DNA of 64,000 nt from Streptomyces sp. col6. Its GTDB lineage: Bacteria > Actinomycetota > Actinomycetes > Streptomycetales > Streptomycetaceae. The notes under the pieces are model-generated. The model was not told the origin of the DNA. It worked only from the letters and a program-made list of their open reading frames with translations, and ran no database searches. Made by a program: the position numbers and the translations under genes. The stretch covers positions 225,540-289,539 of the forward strand of contig NZ_RDBL01000027.1 in assembly GCF_008042035.1 (NCBI RefSeq), read 5' to 3'. Below, piece by piece: positions 8,545 through 18,668 of this stretch. Position 1 is the stretch's first letter. Each line of letters opens with the position of its first letter.

Positions 8545-9471
8545 TCACGCTCCCTTGCGCATGCCGCGCAGCTGGACGACGTAGGCGACGGCCATGGTGA
8601 TCAGCCCCATGACGATGGCCACGGTCGCGGAGTAGTTGTGCTGCTGGCCGGAGAAGGACAGCGAGTACGTGTAGAAGTTGGGCGTGTAGTCGGTGGTGAT
8701 GGCGTTCGGGGCGAGCTTCTGCAGCACGCTCGGCTCGTTGAAGAGCTGGAAGCTGCCGATGACCGAGAAGATCGTCGCGATGACGAGGGCGCCGCGCAGG
8801 GCGGGCAGTTTGATCGCGCCGATGACACGGAACTGTCCCGCGCCGTCGATCTCGGCCGCCTCGTAGAGCGAGTGCGGGACGACCCGCAGGGCCGAGTAGA
8901 AGATCAGCATGTTGTAGCCGGTGAACTCCCAGGTGACGATGTTGCCGATGGAGGCCAGGACGAGGTCGGGGGAGAGGGGGTCCGGCAGCGAGACGCCGAG
9001 CGCCGCGTTGATGTCGCTGACGAGCCCGAAGCGCGTGCCGTACATGAACCCCCACATGAGGGTGGCGACGACGGCCGGCACCGCGTACGGAAGGAAGACC
9101 GAGATGCGGAAGAAGCTCTTGCCGTAGAGCCGCCCGCTGTCCAGGGCCAGCGCCACCAGGAGCGCGATGCCGAGCATGACCGGCACCTGGACGCAGAGGA
9201 ACAGCGAGACCCGACCCGCCGCCGCCCAGAAGTCCGGGTCGCTCAGGGCCTGTTCGTAGTTGTCCAGGCCGACGAATGCGGTGCCGCCGATGAGCCGGTC
9301 GCGGAAGAGGCTGAGGTAGAGCGAGTACGCGATCGGCGCCAGGAAGACGAGGGCGAAGACCGCCACGAACGGGCCGATGAAGGCCCACCCCGTCCAGGAG
9401 CGGCGGTCCCGTCGTGCGGGGGGCGGCGCAGGGCGCCGTTCTGCGGCTGCCGGGGATGACAGCGTCGTCAT
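8545..9471 (-). CDS. Sugar ABC transporter permease, MalF type
   Basis: 308 residues, six membrane segments, EAA loop EAAEIDGAGQFRVIGAIKLP. It is the first gene of the operon and pairs with the MalG-type permease immediately downstream. The ATG after GAGGAACG is the start; the frame extends further upstream but would then overlap the LacI operators. The N-terminus carries a Pro/Ala/Arg-rich cytoplasmic stretch. Expression is probably controlled by the divergently encoded LacI regulator through two palindromes in the 229-base gap. Confidence 0.93.
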   Translation of the reverse strand: MTTLSSPAAAERRPAPPPARRDRRSWTGWAFIGPFVAVFALVFLAPIAYSLYLSLFRDRLIGGTAFVGLDNYEQALSDPDFWAAAGRVSLFLCVQVPVMLGIALLVALALDSGRLYGKSFFRISVFLPYAVPAVVATLMWGFMYGTRFGLVSDINAALGVSLPDPLSPDLVLASIGNIVTWEFTGYNMLIFYSALRVVPHSLYEAAEIDGAGQFRVIGAIKLPALRGALVIATIFSVIGSFQLFNEPSVLQKLAPNAITTDYTPNFYTYSLSFSGQQHNYSATVAIVMGLITMAVAYVVQLRGMRKGA

Positions 9472-9545
9472 GATCGTTCCTCGCTCATCCGGGTCTGGAC
9501 CTGGGGCGCGGTCCGGCGCGGACGGCCGGACACCGTGAAGCGGGT

Positions 9546-9563
9546 GATGGTTGCGCAAACATC
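9546..9563. promoter_or_regulatory. LacI-family operator 1 of the GH42/CUT1 operon
   Basis: GATGGTTGCGCAAACATC is an 18-bp palindrome centred on CG with a single mismatched pair, the typical shape of a LacI/GalR operator. It lies between the divergent permease and regulator genes. Confidence 0.75.
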
Positions 9564-9590
9564 ACGCACGGCGATGTGTCGTCGGCTGCT

Positions 9591-9606
9591 ATGTTTGCGT
9601 AAACAT
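9591..9606. promoter_or_regulatory. LacI-family operator 2 of the GH42/CUT1 operon
   Basis: ATGTTTGCGTAAACAT has perfect 6-bp arms and shares the TTTGCG/AAACAT core with operator 1. The centres are 44 bp apart, about four helical turns, so two dimers would sit on the same DNA face and could co-operate. Confidence 0.75.
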
Positions 9607-9700
9607 CGGGTGGCGGAATGTCTACACTGCCCGAACGGTGCGGTCAAGAGTCCCCGGGGCGGCCGGGGCACGGACGGCGGGTGGCTGACAGAGAGTGGAC

Positions 9701-10819
9701 ATGGCTGAGGAAACGTCCCCGAATGCGTTCGGAGCGACCGGACCCGCAGGTGGGCGGGGTGGTGCCACCGCCGCCCCAGCCCGTCGGAGCGCGCGGCACG
9801 GCGGGCGGGCGACCGCGTCGATGGCGGACGTGGCACGGCTCGCGGGCGTCTCCGCGCAGACCGTCTCCCGGGTCTCCAACGGCTACGCCGGGGTCAACGA
9901 CGCGACGCGCCGCGCGGTCCTGGACGCCATGAAGGAGCTGGACTACCGGCCCAACAGCGCGGCCCGCGCGCTCAAGCGCGGGGAGTTCCGCACGATCGGC
10001 GTCATCACCTTCTCGCTCGCCACCACGGGCAACGTCCGCACGCTGGAGGCCATCGCCACCGCCGCGGCGCGCGAGGGCTACGCGGTGACCCTGCTGCCCG
10101 TGGCCCTGCCGACGCAGGACGAGGTGCGCGGCGCGTTCTCCCGCCTGGAGGAACTGGCCGTCGACGCGGTGATCGTCATCATGGAGGTCCATCTGCTGGA
10201 CGCCGTGACGCTCACCCTGCCGCCGCACGTCCAGGTGGTCGTCGTCGACTCCGACGCCGGCGACCACTACACGGTCGTCGACACCGACCAGGCCGGCGGC
10301 ACCCGCGCAGCCGTACGCCATCTGCTCGACCTCGGGCACGAGACGGTCTGGCATCTCGGCGGGCCGGAGGACTCCTTCGCCGCCCAGCGCCGCGCGGACG
10401 CCTGGCGGGCGGCACTGGCCGAGGCCGGCCGGGTGACGCCACCCCTGGTACGGGGGGACTGGTCGGCGGAGTCCGGCTACCGCGCGGGCCTCGAACTCGC
10501 GCGGGCGTCCGGCTGCGGGGCGGTCTTCGCGGCCAACGACCAGATGGCGCTGGGGCTGCTGCGCGCGCTGCACGAACGGGGCCTGCGCGTGCCCGAGGAC
10601 GTGAGTGTCATCGGGTTCGACGACATCCCCGAGGCGTCCTCGTTCCTGCCGCCCCTGACCACGGTCCACCAGGACTTCGCCGAGGTGGGCCGGCTCTGCG
10701 TGGACGCCGCCCTGCGCAAGGTGCGTCAGGAGGAACCCGAGCGGGGGACGACGCTTGTCCCGACCCGGCTCGTCCTGCGCGCGAGCACGGCCCGGCCCGG
10801 CCGGCGGGACGCGGAGTGA
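9701..10819 (+). CDS. LacI-family repressor of the GH42/CUT1 operon
   Basis: About 372 residues. An unusually long basic, Gly/Ala-rich extension (about 38 residues) precedes the helix-turn-helix ADVARLAGVSAQTVSRVSNG. The hinge helix (YRPNSAARALKRGEF) and a periplasmic-binding-protein-like effector domain follow. The domain ends with the typical FAANDQMALGLLRALHERG and VSVIGFDDIPEA motifs. It is divergent from the transporter-GH42 operon with two matching palindromes between them, so it is the likely local repressor. The effector is probably a galactoside. The ATG is preferred over the GTG two codons upstream by spacing from GAGAG. Confidence 0.92.
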   Translation: MAEETSPNAFGATGPAGGRGGATAAPARRSARHGGRATASMADVARLAGVSAQTVSRVSNGYAGVNDATRRAVLDAMKELDYRPNSAARALKRGEFRTIGVITFSLATTGNVRTLEAIATAAAREGYAVTLLPVALPTQDEVRGAFSRLEELAVDAVIVIMEVHLLDAVTLTLPPHVQVVVVDSDAGDHYTVVDTDQAGGTRAAVRHLLDLGHETVWHLGGPEDSFAAQRRADAWRAALAEAGRVTPPLVRGDWSAESGYRAGLELARASGCGAVFAANDQMALGLLRALHERGLRVPEDVSVIGFDDIPEASSFLPPLTTVHQDFAEVGRLCVDAALRKVRQEEPERGTTLVPTRLVLRASTARPGRRDAE

Positions 10820-10868
10820 TCCGGTACCGCCGGCCGAGCATGCTGACGAACAGTCAGGCGAGCAGCTT

Positions 10869-11120
10869 TCAAAGCCGGTTGTCCCCGCCGTTGCAGGCGT
10901 AGGTGGCGACCTGCGTGTGGACGGCCGGGGTGGCGCCGGGCGCGTCCAGGCACCCTTGTGTGCCGAGGCTGGGCAGGGCCGTGGTGGGCGAGCCGGTGCG
11001 GGTGCCCCAGGCGTACGCGAGGCGGTCGAGGCCCGTGGTGTTGTGGACGCGCAGCCGGGGGGAGCGACGCGGTGCCCTCACGGCGGTAGAGCGCGTACCA
11101 GTCGTAGTCGGGACGGCATG
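10869..11120 (-). pseudogene. Decayed remnant with ricin-type (QxW) lectin similarity
   Basis: The minus strand keeps a frame ending LGTQGCLDAPGATPAVHTQV, then ATYACNGGDNRL and a stop. This looks like one repeat of a ricin-B beta-trefoil, whose repeats usually read C-L-D...G-T-x-V...C-N-G-G-x-x-Q-x-W. Only part of one repeat is left, the terminal QxW is missing, and upstream coding similarity switches frame. I read it as the tail of a lost secreted carbohydrate-active enzyme. Weak evidence: short, low-complexity DNA and no alignment available. Confidence 0.4.
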
Positions 11121-11243
11121 TCCACCGGCACCACACCGTCGGCGCTGCACGTGGCCGACTTCAAGCTTCCCGCCCGAGGGGAGGCGCACAGGGCAGAGCC
11201 TGCCCGGTCCCCGGATCAAGCGGGCCCCGCCCTATGGTGTGTT

Positions 11244-11255
11244 GTTATCGCTCAC
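11244..11255. promoter_or_regulatory. Possible weak second copy of the arabinose operator
   Basis: GTTATCGCTCAC differs from the half-regulon core GTTAGCGCTCAC by one base and lies 67 bp upstream of the good site at galM. It has no promoter boxes at the expected spacing, so it may be an auxiliary site or chance. Confidence 0.35.
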
Positions 11256-11296
11256 CTATGCGGCGTTCTCTTCTGTAGTAGCCCAGTGATGAGGGG

Positions 11297-11325
11297 TTGA
11301 GTGAGGCTAAGTTAGCGCTCACAAT
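11297..11325 (+). promoter_or_regulatory. galM promoter with lac-operator-like site
   Basis: A -35 box TTGAGT (11297-11302), 17-base spacer and -10 box CACAAT (11320-11325) overlap the operator GTTAGCGCTCACAAT (11311-11325). The same geometry is found at the araR and ytfQ promoters, which supports it. Confidence 0.65.
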
Positions 11326-11332
11326 GCTGGGT

Positions 11333-12439
11333 GTGTATCAGTCCGAGAGAACTCCTCCGACCTGCTCCCCGGCCCCCGTCTCCGGAGGCCCACCCGTCTG
11401 CCGCCCCGATCCGTACTCCGGGCAGCGCTGGACCTTCGGCTTCCCCGGCGGGCTCGTGGCGGAGGTGCACACCCGTGGCGCCCGCCTCCACAGCCTCTGG
11501 GCACCCGACCGGCACGGCGCCCCGGCCGACGTCGTCCTCTCGCCCGCCGACCTCGCCGAGACGGCCACCACCGCCCGGTACTTCGGTGCCACGATCGGCC
11601 GTTACGCCAACCGCATCGCCCACGGCCGGTTCACCCTGGACGGCACGTCCCACCGGCTGACGACACAGGACAACGGCCACTGTCTGCACGGCGGAACGGA
11701 CGGGTTCGACAACCGGCTCTGGGAAGCCGAAAGCGTGCACACCCCGGAGCGGACCGGGGTGCTCCTGCACCTCCGCAGCCCCGACGGCGACCAGGGCTTC
11801 CCCGGAAACCTGGACGTCACGGTGGGCATGCTCATCGGCCGCGACGGAGACCTCACCTTCTCCTACGCGGCGGTCACCGACGCCGCCACCCCGGTCAGCC
11901 TGACCAACCACGCCTACTTCAACCTCGAAGGCGAGGGCGCCGGCGACATCCTCGGCCACGAACTGTCCGTCGAGGCAACCCACTTCACACCGGTCGGCCA
12001 GGACCTCATCCCGCGCGGCGGCCATCTCCCCGTCTCCGGCACACCGTTCGACCTGCGCCGGCCGCGCGGGATCGGCGAGGCACTGGCGTACCCGAGTCCC
12101 GAACTCGGCTCCACGGACGGCGGGTTCGACCACAACTTCGTACTGAAGGCGCGCCGGGACGAGGCGCCGCGCACCGCCGCCGTCCTCCACGCCCCGGCCA
12201 CGGGCCGGTTCCTGGAGGTGCTGACCACCGAACCCGGCCTCCAGGTGTACACCGGGGGACAGCTCGACGGGGCTGTCGTCGGCAAGAGCGGTACGCGCTA
12301 CCGGGCGGGCGCGGGCATCGCGCTGGAGACCCAGCACTTCCCGGACTCGCCCAACCGCCGCGGCGACCCGTCCACCGTGCTGCGGCCCGGTGAGGAGTAC
12401 CGGTCGAGGACGGTCCTGCGGTTCGGCACCCGGGACTGA
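11333..12439 (+). CDS. galM: Aldose 1-epimerase (mutarotase)
   Basis: Interconverts alpha and beta anomers of aldoses such as galactose, glucose or L-arabinose. The beta-sandwich family signatures are present: TIGRYANRIAHGRF, the catalytic-region histidine in NGHCLHGGTDGFDNRLWE, VSLTNHAYFNLEG with the second histidine, and the catalytic glutamate in IALETQHFPDSPN near the end. Start choice: TTG at 11297 and ATG at 11324 are also in frame, but the promoter boxes put transcription start at about the GTG at 11333, making a leaderless mRNA. The lac-like operator on the promoter links it to the arabinose regulon. About 368 residues, normal length. Confidence 0.88.
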   Translation: MYQSERTPPTCSPAPVSGGPPVCRPDPYSGQRWTFGFPGGLVAEVHTRGARLHSLWAPDRHGAPADVVLSPADLAETATTARYFGATIGRYANRIAHGRFTLDGTSHRLTTQDNGHCLHGGTDGFDNRLWEAESVHTPERTGVLLHLRSPDGDQGFPGNLDVTVGMLIGRDGDLTFSYAAVTDAATPVSLTNHAYFNLEGEGAGDILGHELSVEATHFTPVGQDLIPRGGHLPVSGTPFDLRRPRGIGEALAYPSPELGSTDGGFDHNFVLKARRDEAPRTAAVLHAPATGRFLEVLTTEPGLQVYTGGQLDGAVVGKSGTRYRAGAGIALETQHFPDSPNRRGDPSTVLRPGEEYRSRTVLRFGTRD

Positions 12440-12446
12440 AACGGCA

Positions 12447-12487
12447 TGGCTGTGCCCGCCGGTTCACCGGACCGGCGGGCACAGCCA
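12447..12487. terminator. Bidirectional terminator, galM / mmsB
   Basis: A perfect 17-bp inverted repeat, TGGCTGTGCCCGCCGGT and its complement, flanks a 7-base loop between two convergent genes. It fits a shared factor-independent terminator for both strands. Confidence 0.85.
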
Positions 12488-12503
12488 CGTCAGGGGGAGG
12501 CGG

Positions 12504-13751
12504 TCAGGCGCCCGCCCTCCGCTTGTTCCACACGTCGAAGCCGACCGCCGCCAGTAGCACCAGGCCCTTGATGACCTGCTGCCAGTCGGTGCCGACCCCC
12601 ACCAGGTTCATGCCGTTGTTGAGCACACCGAGGACCAGACCACCGATGATGGCGCCCAGCACGGTGCCGACGCCCCCGCTCATCGACGCGCCGCCGATGA
12701 ACGCGGCGGCGATGGCCTCCAGTTCGAAGTTCACCCCCGCCTTCGGCGAGGCCGCGTTGAAGCGCGCAGCGAAGACCAGCCCGGCCAGCGCCGCGAGCAT
12801 CCCCATGTTGAGGAAGACCGCGAACGTCACCTTCCGGTCCTTGACCCCGGACAGCTTCGCGGCGGGCAGGTTGCCGCCGATCGCGTACACATGGCGGCCG
12901 ATGACCGCGTTGCGCATCACGTAACCGAAGCCGACCAGCAGCACCGCCAGGATCAGCAGCACCACGGGCGCGCCCTTGTAGCTGGCCAGCAGCAGGGTCG
13001 TCACCAGCACGGCGGCGACCAGGGCCGTCACCTTCAGCGCGAACAGACCCGTGGGCAGGGTGTCCAGCGTGAACTCGCGCTGACGCCGGCGGTCCCGCAG
13101 TTCCTGGAACACGACGTACCCGGCCAGTCCGAGGCCCAGCAGCAGGGTGATGTTGTGGTAGTTCGTCTCCGGCCCCACCTCGGGCAGGAAGCCGTTGGCG
13201 ATCCTCTGCAGGCCCTCCGGGAACGGGCCGAGCGTCTGGCCCTTGAGGAAGATCTCCGTCAGCCCGCGGAACAACAGCATCCCCGCGAGCGTCACGATGA
13301 ACGAGGGAATGCCGACATACGCAATGAAGAAGCCCTGGAGCGCCCCCGCGACGGCACCCAGCAGCAGGGTGAGGAGCACCGCGACGGGCCACGCGAGATG
13401 GTGCTCGACCATGAGCACCGCCCCGACGCCTCCGACCAGGGCCATCAGGGAGCCCACCGACAGGTCGATGTGCCCGGAGATGATCACGATCATCATGCCG
13501 ATGGCCAGGATGAGGATGTAGCTGTTCTGCAGGACGAGGTTGGAGACGTTGCGCGGCAGCAGCAGGTCGCCGCCCGTCCAGATCTGGAACAGCAGCACGA
13601 TCAGACCGAGCGCGAAGAGCATGCCGTACTGGCGCATGTTCCGCCGTACGCCGTCCAGGAGCACCCGGACGACCGGGACTCCCGTCGGCGGTGTCCCGCC
13701 CTCGCCCGGGGGCGGGGTGGCTTTCGTGGGGGTGCTGACGTCGGTGCTCAT
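12504..13751 (-). CDS. mmsB: Multiple-monosaccharide ABC transporter permease (MmsB/GguB type)
   Basis: 415 residues, longer than simple RbsC-type permeases because of an inserted loop and helix (around [20 protein letters not shown]) characteristic of the GguB/XylH branch. The BPD_transp_2 signature [20 protein letters not shown] is clear, as is [20 protein letters not shown] near the C-terminus. The ATG overlaps the stop of the ATPase gene (ATGA), so the two are translationally coupled. It forms the channel for arabinose, xylose or galactose together with the ATPase and ChvE-like binding protein upstream. Confidence 0.9.
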   Translation of the reverse strand: MSTDVSTPTKATPPPGEGGTPPTGVPVVRVLLDGVRRNMRQYGMLFALGLIVLLFQIWTGGDLLLPRNVSNLVLQNSYILILAIGMMIVIISGHIDLSVGSLMALVGGVGAVLMVEHHLAWPVAVLLTLLLGAVAGALQGFFIAYVGIPSFIVTLAGMLLFRGLTEIFLKGQTLGPFPEGLQRIANGFLPEVGPETNYHNITLLLGLGLAGYVVFQELRDRRRQREFTLDTLPTGLFALKVTALVAAVLVTTLLLASYKGAPVVLLILAVLLVGFGYVMRNAVIGRHVYAIGGNLPAAKLSGVKDRKVTFAVFLNMGMLAALAGLVFAARFNAASPKAGVNFELEAIAAAFIGGASMSGGVGTVLGAIIGGLVLGVLNNGMNLVGVGTDWQQVIKGLVLLAAVGFDVWNKRRAGA

Positions 13752-15370
13752 GCCTGCTGTCCTTCGGTGGGGGTGGTACCCGCGGTGGCCACCGGTGGTA
13801 CGGGGGTGTCCTGGGTCATGTGCCGCATCAGGACTTCCTGGGTGGCGGTCTCGCGCGCGACCTCGCCGGTCAGCCGCCCGGCGGCCATGGTGTAGACGCG
13901 GTCGCACATGCCGAGCAGTTCGGGCAGCTCGGAGGAGATGAAGAGGATCGCCTTGCCCTCGGCGGCGAGCCGGTCGATCACGGTGTAGATCTCGAACTTG
14001 GCCCCCACGTCGACGCCGCGCGTCGGCTCATCCAGGATGAGGACGTCGGGACCGGTGAGGATCCACTTGCTGAGGACGACCTTCTGCTGGTTGCCGCCGG
14101 AGAGACGGCCGACCGGTTCGAGGACGTTCGGGGTCTTGATGTTCATGGTCCGCCGGTACCGCTCGGCCACCTTGCGCTCCTCGTGGCCGTCGACGACACC
14201 GCGCCGGGCGAGGTCGCCGAGGGAGGCGAGCGAGATGTTCCGGCTCACCGAGTCCCCGAGGTCGAGACCGTAGTGCTTGCGGTCCTCGGTGACGTACGCG
14301 ATGCCGTGGGCGACCGCCTCGGGGACCGTACGGGTACGCACCTCGCGGCCGTCCTTGAGGACGGAGCCGCGCTCGTAGTGGCCGTAGGAGCGCCCGAAGA
14401 CGCTCATCGCGAGTTCGGTCCGGCCGGCGCCCATCAGCCCGGCGATGCCCACGATCTCCCCGCGGCGGACCTGGAGCGAGACCCCGTCGACGACCCTGCG
14501 GCTGCGGTCGAGCGGGTGGCGCACCGTCCAGTCCCTGACCTCCAGGGCGGGGCGGGCGTCGGCCTCGCCCGTGTACGGCGTGCGGTCGGGGAAGCGGCTG
14601 TCGAGGTCCCGGCCGACCATGCCGCGGATGATGCGTTCCTCGGTGGTGGCCGGGTCGTTGACGTCCAGGGTCTCGATGGACCGCCCGTCGCGCAGGATGG
14701 TGACGGAGTCGGCGATCCGGGCGATCTCGTTGAGCTTGTGCGAGATGATGATCGAGGTGATGCCCTGGTCCTTCAGTTCCCGCATCAGCCGCAGGAGCTT
14801 GGCGCTGTCCTCGTCGTTGAGCGCGGCGGTGGGCTCGTCGAGGATCAGCAGCCGGACGTTCTTCGCCAGCGCCTTCGCGATCTCCACCAACTGCTGCTTG
14901 CCCACGCCGATGTCGGCGACGCGGGTCTCCGGGTGGTCGTCGAGGCCGACCCGCTTGAGCAGTGCGGAGGCGCGGCGCAGCGACTCGCGCCAGTCGATGA
15001 TCCCGCGCCGGGCCGGCTCGTTGCCGAGGAACACGTTCTCGGCGATCGACAGATGGGGGACCAGCGCGAGTTCCTGGTGGATGATGACGATGCCGCGCTG
15101 CTCGCTGGCCCGGATGTCCTTGAAGTGGCACGGCTCGCCGTCGAAGAGGATCTCGCCCTCGTACGTGCCGTGCGGGTGGACGCCGGAGAGCACCTTCATG
15201 AGCGTCGACTTGCCGGCGCCGTTCTCCCCGCACAGGGCGTGCACCTCGCCGCGCCGCACGGACAGGGTCACCTCGGAGAGCGCCCTGACCCCGGGGAACG
15301 TCTTGACGATGGAGCGCATCTCCAGGACCGGGCCGGTGGGTGCGGGGGATCCGGGTGCGGCGGAGGTCAC
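13748..15370 (-). CDS. mmsA: Multiple-monosaccharide ABC transporter ATPase (MmsA/GguA type)
   Basis: About 540 residues with two tandem ABC domains. The first has Walker [10 protein letters not shown], an unusual signature [13 protein letters not shown] and Walker [12 protein letters not shown]. The second has a degenerate Walker A (GLMGAGRTE), the signature [14 protein letters not shown] and Walker [13 protein letters not shown]. This two-domain layout is standard for CUT2 transporters. The GTG start overlaps the stop of the binding-protein gene (GTGA). It powers uptake through the MmsB permease. Confidence 0.93.
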   Translation of the reverse strand: MTSAAPGSPAPTGPVLEMRSIVKTFPGVRALSEVTLSVRRGEVHALCGENGAGKSTLMKVLSGVHPHGTYEGEILFDGEPCHFKDIRASEQRGIVIIHQELALVPHLSIAENVFLGNEPARRGIIDWRESLRRASALLKRVGLDDHPETRVADIGVGKQQLVEIAKALAKNVRLLILDEPTAALNDEDSAKLLRLMRELKDQGITSIIISHKLNEIARIADSVTILRDGRSIETLDVNDPATTEERIIRGMVGRDLDSRFPDRTPYTGEADARPALEVRDWTVRHPLDRSRRVVDGVSLQVRRGEIVGIAGLMGAGRTELAMSVFGRSYGHYERGSVLKDGREVRTRTVPEAVAHGIAYVTEDRKHYGLDLGDSVSRNISLASLGDLARRGVVDGHEERKVAERYRRTMNIKTPNVLEPVGRLSGGNQQKVVLSKWILTGPDVLILDEPTRGVDVGAKFEIYTVIDRLAAEGKAILFISSELPELLGMCDRVYTMAAGRLTGEVARETATQEVLMRHMTQDTPVPPVATAGTTPTEGQQA

Positions 15371-16476
15371 CCGAGCTCCTTGGCGTTGATGTAGCCGGAG
15401 TCGACCAGGATCTTCCGGTAGTTGGACTTGTCGACGCTGACCGGGTTCAGCAGGAAGGCGGGCACGACCTTCTTGCCGTTGTTGTAGGTGGAGTCGTCGT
15501 TGATCTCGGGCTTCTTGCCGTTCAGGACCGCGGTCACCATGTTCGCCGCGACCTCGGCCAGCGCGCGGGTGTCCTTGTAGACGGTCTGGGTCTGCTGGCC
15601 CGCGATGATCGACTTCACGGAGGCGACCTCCGCGTCCTGACCGGTGACCACCGGAAGCGGCTTGGCCTTGCTCCCGTAGTCGTCGGACTTCAGGGCGGAC
15701 AGGATGCCGATGGAGATGCCGTCGTACGGGGAGAGGACGGCGTCGACCCGTGCGGTGGAGTACGAGGAGGTCAGCAGGTCGTCCATGCGCTTCTGCGCGG
15801 TGCCGCCGTCCCAGCGGAGCGTGGTGACCTGGTTGAGCCGGGTCTGCTTGGAGCGCACGACCAGCTGCTTCTTGTCGAAGTAGGGCTTCAGCACCTTCAT
15901 GGCGCCGTTGAAGAAGTACTTCGTGTTGTTGTCGTCGTTGGACCCGGCGAACAGCTCGATGTTGAAGGGGCCCTTCTTCGCGCCGTCCTTCAGCCCCAGC
16001 TTGTCGACGATGTAGGTGGCCTGGAGTTCGCCGACCTTCTCGTTGTCGAAGGAGGCGTAGTAGTCGACGTGCGGGGAGCCCAGGATGAGCCGGTCGTACG
16101 AGATCACCGGGATGTCGGCGTCCGCCGCCTGCTGGAGGACGTTGGAGAGCGCCTCGCCGTTGATGGCGGCCACGACCAGCGCGTCGACACCCTGCGTGAT
16201 CATGTTCTCGATCTGGGCGACCTGCTGGTCGGGATCGTCCTCGCCGTACTGCAGGGTGGTGGCGAACCCGGCCTTCTTCAGACTCGCGGTCATGTTCCTG
16301 CCGTCGGCGATCCACCGCTCGGAGGACTTGGTGGGCATGGCGATGCCGATGGTGACGTCCTTCTTGTCCTTCTTCTCCTGGCTTCCCCCCTCACTGTCCT
16401 GTCCGCAGGCGGTGAGGAGCAGGGCGCAGCCGGTGGTCACCGCCACAAGGGCGGACGCGGCTCGGAAGTTCTTCAT
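15367..16476 (-). CDS. chvE: ChvE-type sugar-binding lipoprotein
   Basis: About 369 residues. Signal peptide with lipobox LLTAC, an Asp/Lys-rich linker, then a type-I periplasmic-binding fold ([59 protein letters not shown]). The best match is the ChvE/XylF branch, which binds monosaccharides including arabinose, xylose and galactose. Two in-frame ATGs are six bases apart; the second is better placed after AGG. It is first in an operon with mmsA and mmsB. Its promoter carries a lac-like operator, so it belongs to the arabinose regulon. Confidence 0.9.
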   Translation of the reverse strand: MKNFRAASALVAVTTGCALLLTACGQDSEGGSQEKKDKKDVTIGIAMPTKSSERWIADGRNMTASLKKAGFATTLQYGEDDPDQQVAQIENMITQGVDALVVAAINGEALSNVLQQAADADIPVISYDRLILGSPHVDYYASFDNEKVGELQATYIVDKLGLKDGAKKGPFNIELFAGSNDDNNTKYFFNGAMKVLKPYFDKKQLVVRSKQTRLNQVTTLRWDGGTAQKRMDDLLTSSYSTARVDAVLSPYDGISIGILSALKSDDYGSKAKPLPVVTGQDAEVASVKSIIAGQQTQTVYKDTRALAEVAANMVTAVLNGKKPEINDDSTYNNGKKVVPAFLLNPVSVDKSNYRKILVDSGYINAKELG

Positions 16477-16618
16477 GGGCATGACCTGGCAATCCCGTCG
16501 TCGCGAGTGTGGCTCCGCCCGGAACGGGGCGGGGCGGCACGTGTCCGCGTGCCGCCGGGAGGGCGTCGTCGTTCCGGGGCTAAGGGTGGCCGGGGTTCGG
16601 CGGCCTTGATGGAGCTCG

Positions 16619-16652
16619 ATTGTTAGCGCTCGCATCGAAGGGTGCAAGGGGC
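16619..16652 (-). promoter_or_regulatory. chvE promoter with lac-operator-like site
   Basis: On the minus strand TTGCAC, a 16-base spacer and TAACAA form a good promoter. The operator TGCGAGCGCTAACA (16621-16634) overlaps the -10 box and has one mismatch to the best copy at araB. Confidence 0.7.
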
Positions 16653-16806
16653 CTCGGCGCTTTTTCTTGGGGCGGCGTGCGGCCGTAAGGGGAGAAAAGG
16701 GAGGTAATCGTTGCGCATCTCGCAGGTCGCATCGGATGGTCACGCTACGTATGGAGCCCGGCTTCGCCCCCGGGCCGGCCGGGAACGACAAAAGTGCACG
16801 CAACCC

Positions 16807-16836
16807 TTGCCCCCAGAGATTGTGAGCGCTAACAAT
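16807..16836 (+). promoter_or_regulatory. araB promoter with lac-operator-like site
   Basis: TTGCCC (16807-16812), 17 bases and TAACAA (16830-16835) form the promoter. The overlapping operator ATTGTGAGCGCTAACAAT (16819-16836) is an 18-bp palindrome with one imperfect pair. It differs at a single base from the core of the symmetrical E. coli lac operator AATTGTGAGCGCTCACAATT. Confidence 0.78.
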
Positions 16837-16887
16837 CAACGGGGGTGCTCAGCCGCCCCGACTACCCCTGACGAGAGAGACCGCATC

Positions 16888-18594
16888 GTGACGCCACACG
16901 CCTATTCCGACCCCGTCGACCGTCACCACCCCGAGGCCTGCACGGTCGGAGTGGACTTCGGCACCCTTTCCGGGCGCGCCGTGGTGGTCAGGGTGCGGGA
17001 CGGCGCCGAACTCGGCTCGGCGGTCCACGACTACCGCCACGCCGTCATCGAGGACCGCCTCCCGCTCACCGGCGTACCGCTGCCCCCCGACTGGGCGTTG
17101 CAGCACCCGGAGGACTGGCGCGACGTGCTCCGCACCGCGGTCCCCGCCGCCGTCGCGGCCGCCGGGGTCGACCCCGCGCAGGTCATCGGCATCGCCACCG
17201 ACTTCACCGCCTGCACGGTGCTGCCGGCCACCGCCGAGGGCATCCCGCTCGCCCTGCTGCCCGAGTGGTCCGACCGCCCGCACGCCTGGCCGAAGCTCTG
17301 GAAGCACCACGCCGCGCAGGAGCAGGCCGACCGCATCAACGCCCTCGCGCACGCCCGGGGCGAGCAGTGGATCAGCCGGTACGGGGGCAGGATCTCCTCC
17401 GAGTGGCAGTTCGCCAAGGCCCTCCAGGTGCTGGAGGAGGACCCCGGGGTCTACGCCGCCTGCGCCCGCTGGATCGAGGCCGCCGACTGGATCGTCTGGC
17501 AGCTGACCGGCGCCGAGTCGCGCAACGCCTGCACCGCCGGCTACAAGGGCATCCACCAGGACGGCGCCTACCCCACGCCCGACTACCTGGCCGGCCTCCA
17601 CCCGGACTTCGCCGACTTCCCCGCGACCCGCCTGGAGTACCCGCTGTCGCCGCTGGGCTCGCGCGTCGGCGGCCTCAGCAGCCGTGCCGCCGCGTGGACC
17701 GGCCTGCCCGAGGGCATCGCCGTGGCCGCGGGCAACGTCGACGCACATGTGGCCGCGCCGGCCGCCGGAGCCGTCGAGAACGGCCGGCTGCTCGCCATCA
17801 TGGGCACCTCGACCTGCCATGTGCTCAACGGCGCCACCCTCGCCGACGTCCCCGGCATCTGCGGCGTCGTCGACGGCGGCATCGTGGCGGGCGCCTACGG
17901 CTACGAGGCCGGGCAGAGCGCGGTGGGCGACATCTTCGCCTGGTGGCTCCGGCAGGGCGTACCGGACGACTACCGCGCCGAGGCCAGGGACGCCGGCGAG
18001 GACCTGCACCAGCTCCTGACCCGCAAGGCCACCGGCCGGCCGGTCGGGGCGCACGGACTGGTCGCCCTGGACTGGATGAACGGCAACCGCTCCACCCTGG
18101 TCGACCACCACCTCTCCGGAGTCATCGCCGGACTCACCCTCGACACCCGGCCCGAGGACATCTATCTCGCCCTGCTCGAATCCACCGCCTACGGCACCCG
18201 GGTGATCGTCGAGGCGTTCGAGAGCGGCGGTGTCCCCGTCGAGGAGTTCATCGTCACCGGCGGGCTGAGGAAGAACGCCCTGCTCATGCAGATCTACGCC
18301 GACGTGCTGCGCCGCCCCGTATCCCTGGGTACCTCCGAGCAGGGGCCCGCCCTCGGCTCGGCCATCCATGCCGCCGTCGCCGCGGGCGCGCACCCGGACG
18401 TCCGGACCGCCGCCGCCGCGATGGGCAGCGTACGGCGGCACGCCTACCTGCCGGACCCCGCGCGGGCGGACGCCTACGACGCGCTGTTCGCCGAATACCG
18501 CGCCCTGCACGACCACTTCGGCACCGGCCCCGACCTGCTCCTGCATCGGCTGCGGAAGATCCGCAACGCCGCGCGCACCGCGACGGCCGGCTGA
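16888..18594 (+). CDS. araB: Ribulokinase
   Basis: Phosphorylates L-ribulose with ATP, second step of L-arabinose breakdown. 568 residues, the usual AraB length. FGGY-kinase features: N-terminal phosphate-binding strand [15 protein letters not shown], the Asp-containing [25 protein letters not shown], and the C-terminal nucleotide-binding [20 protein letters not shown]. The start is a GTG after GAGAGA; further upstream codons would overlap the operator. First gene of araBAD, divergent from the chvE operon. Confidence 0.95.
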   Translation: MTPHAYSDPVDRHHPEACTVGVDFGTLSGRAVVVRVRDGAELGSAVHDYRHAVIEDRLPLTGVPLPPDWALQHPEDWRDVLRTAVPAAVAAAGVDPAQVIGIATDFTACTVLPATAEGIPLALLPEWSDRPHAWPKLWKHHAAQEQADRINALAHARGEQWISRYGGRISSEWQFAKALQVLEEDPGVYAACARWIEAADWIVWQLTGAESRNACTAGYKGIHQDGAYPTPDYLAGLHPDFADFPATRLEYPLSPLGSRVGGLSSRAAAWTGLPEGIAVAAGNVDAHVAAPAAGAVENGRLLAIMGTSTCHVLNGATLADVPGICGVVDGGIVAGAYGYEAGQSAVGDIFAWWLRQGVPDDYRAEARDAGEDLHQLLTRKATGRPVGAHGLVALDWMNGNRSTLVDHHLSGVIAGLTLDTRPEDIYLALLESTAYGTRVIVEAFESGGVPVEEFIVTGGLRKNALLMQIYADVLRRPVSLGTSEQGPALGSAIHAAVAAGAHPDVRTAAAAMGSVRRHAYLPDPARADAYDALFAEYRALHDHFGTGPDLLLHRLRKIRNAARTATAG

Positions 18595-18668
18595 CAGACA
18601 CACCCGTCACCCGCCCGGGACCGCCACGCCCGGACCCTTCGTCCAGCACATCGAGGAGCACACCCGAC

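Larger units (their letters stand above)
16477..16887. other. Divergent control region chvE / araB
   Basis: The 411 bases between the transporter operon and araBAD hold no recognisable gene. They contain two lac-like operators 200 bp apart, one on each promoter, so a tetrameric regulator could loop the DNA. Long untranslated leaders separate both operators from the start codons (about 145 and 50 bases). Confidence 0.7.
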
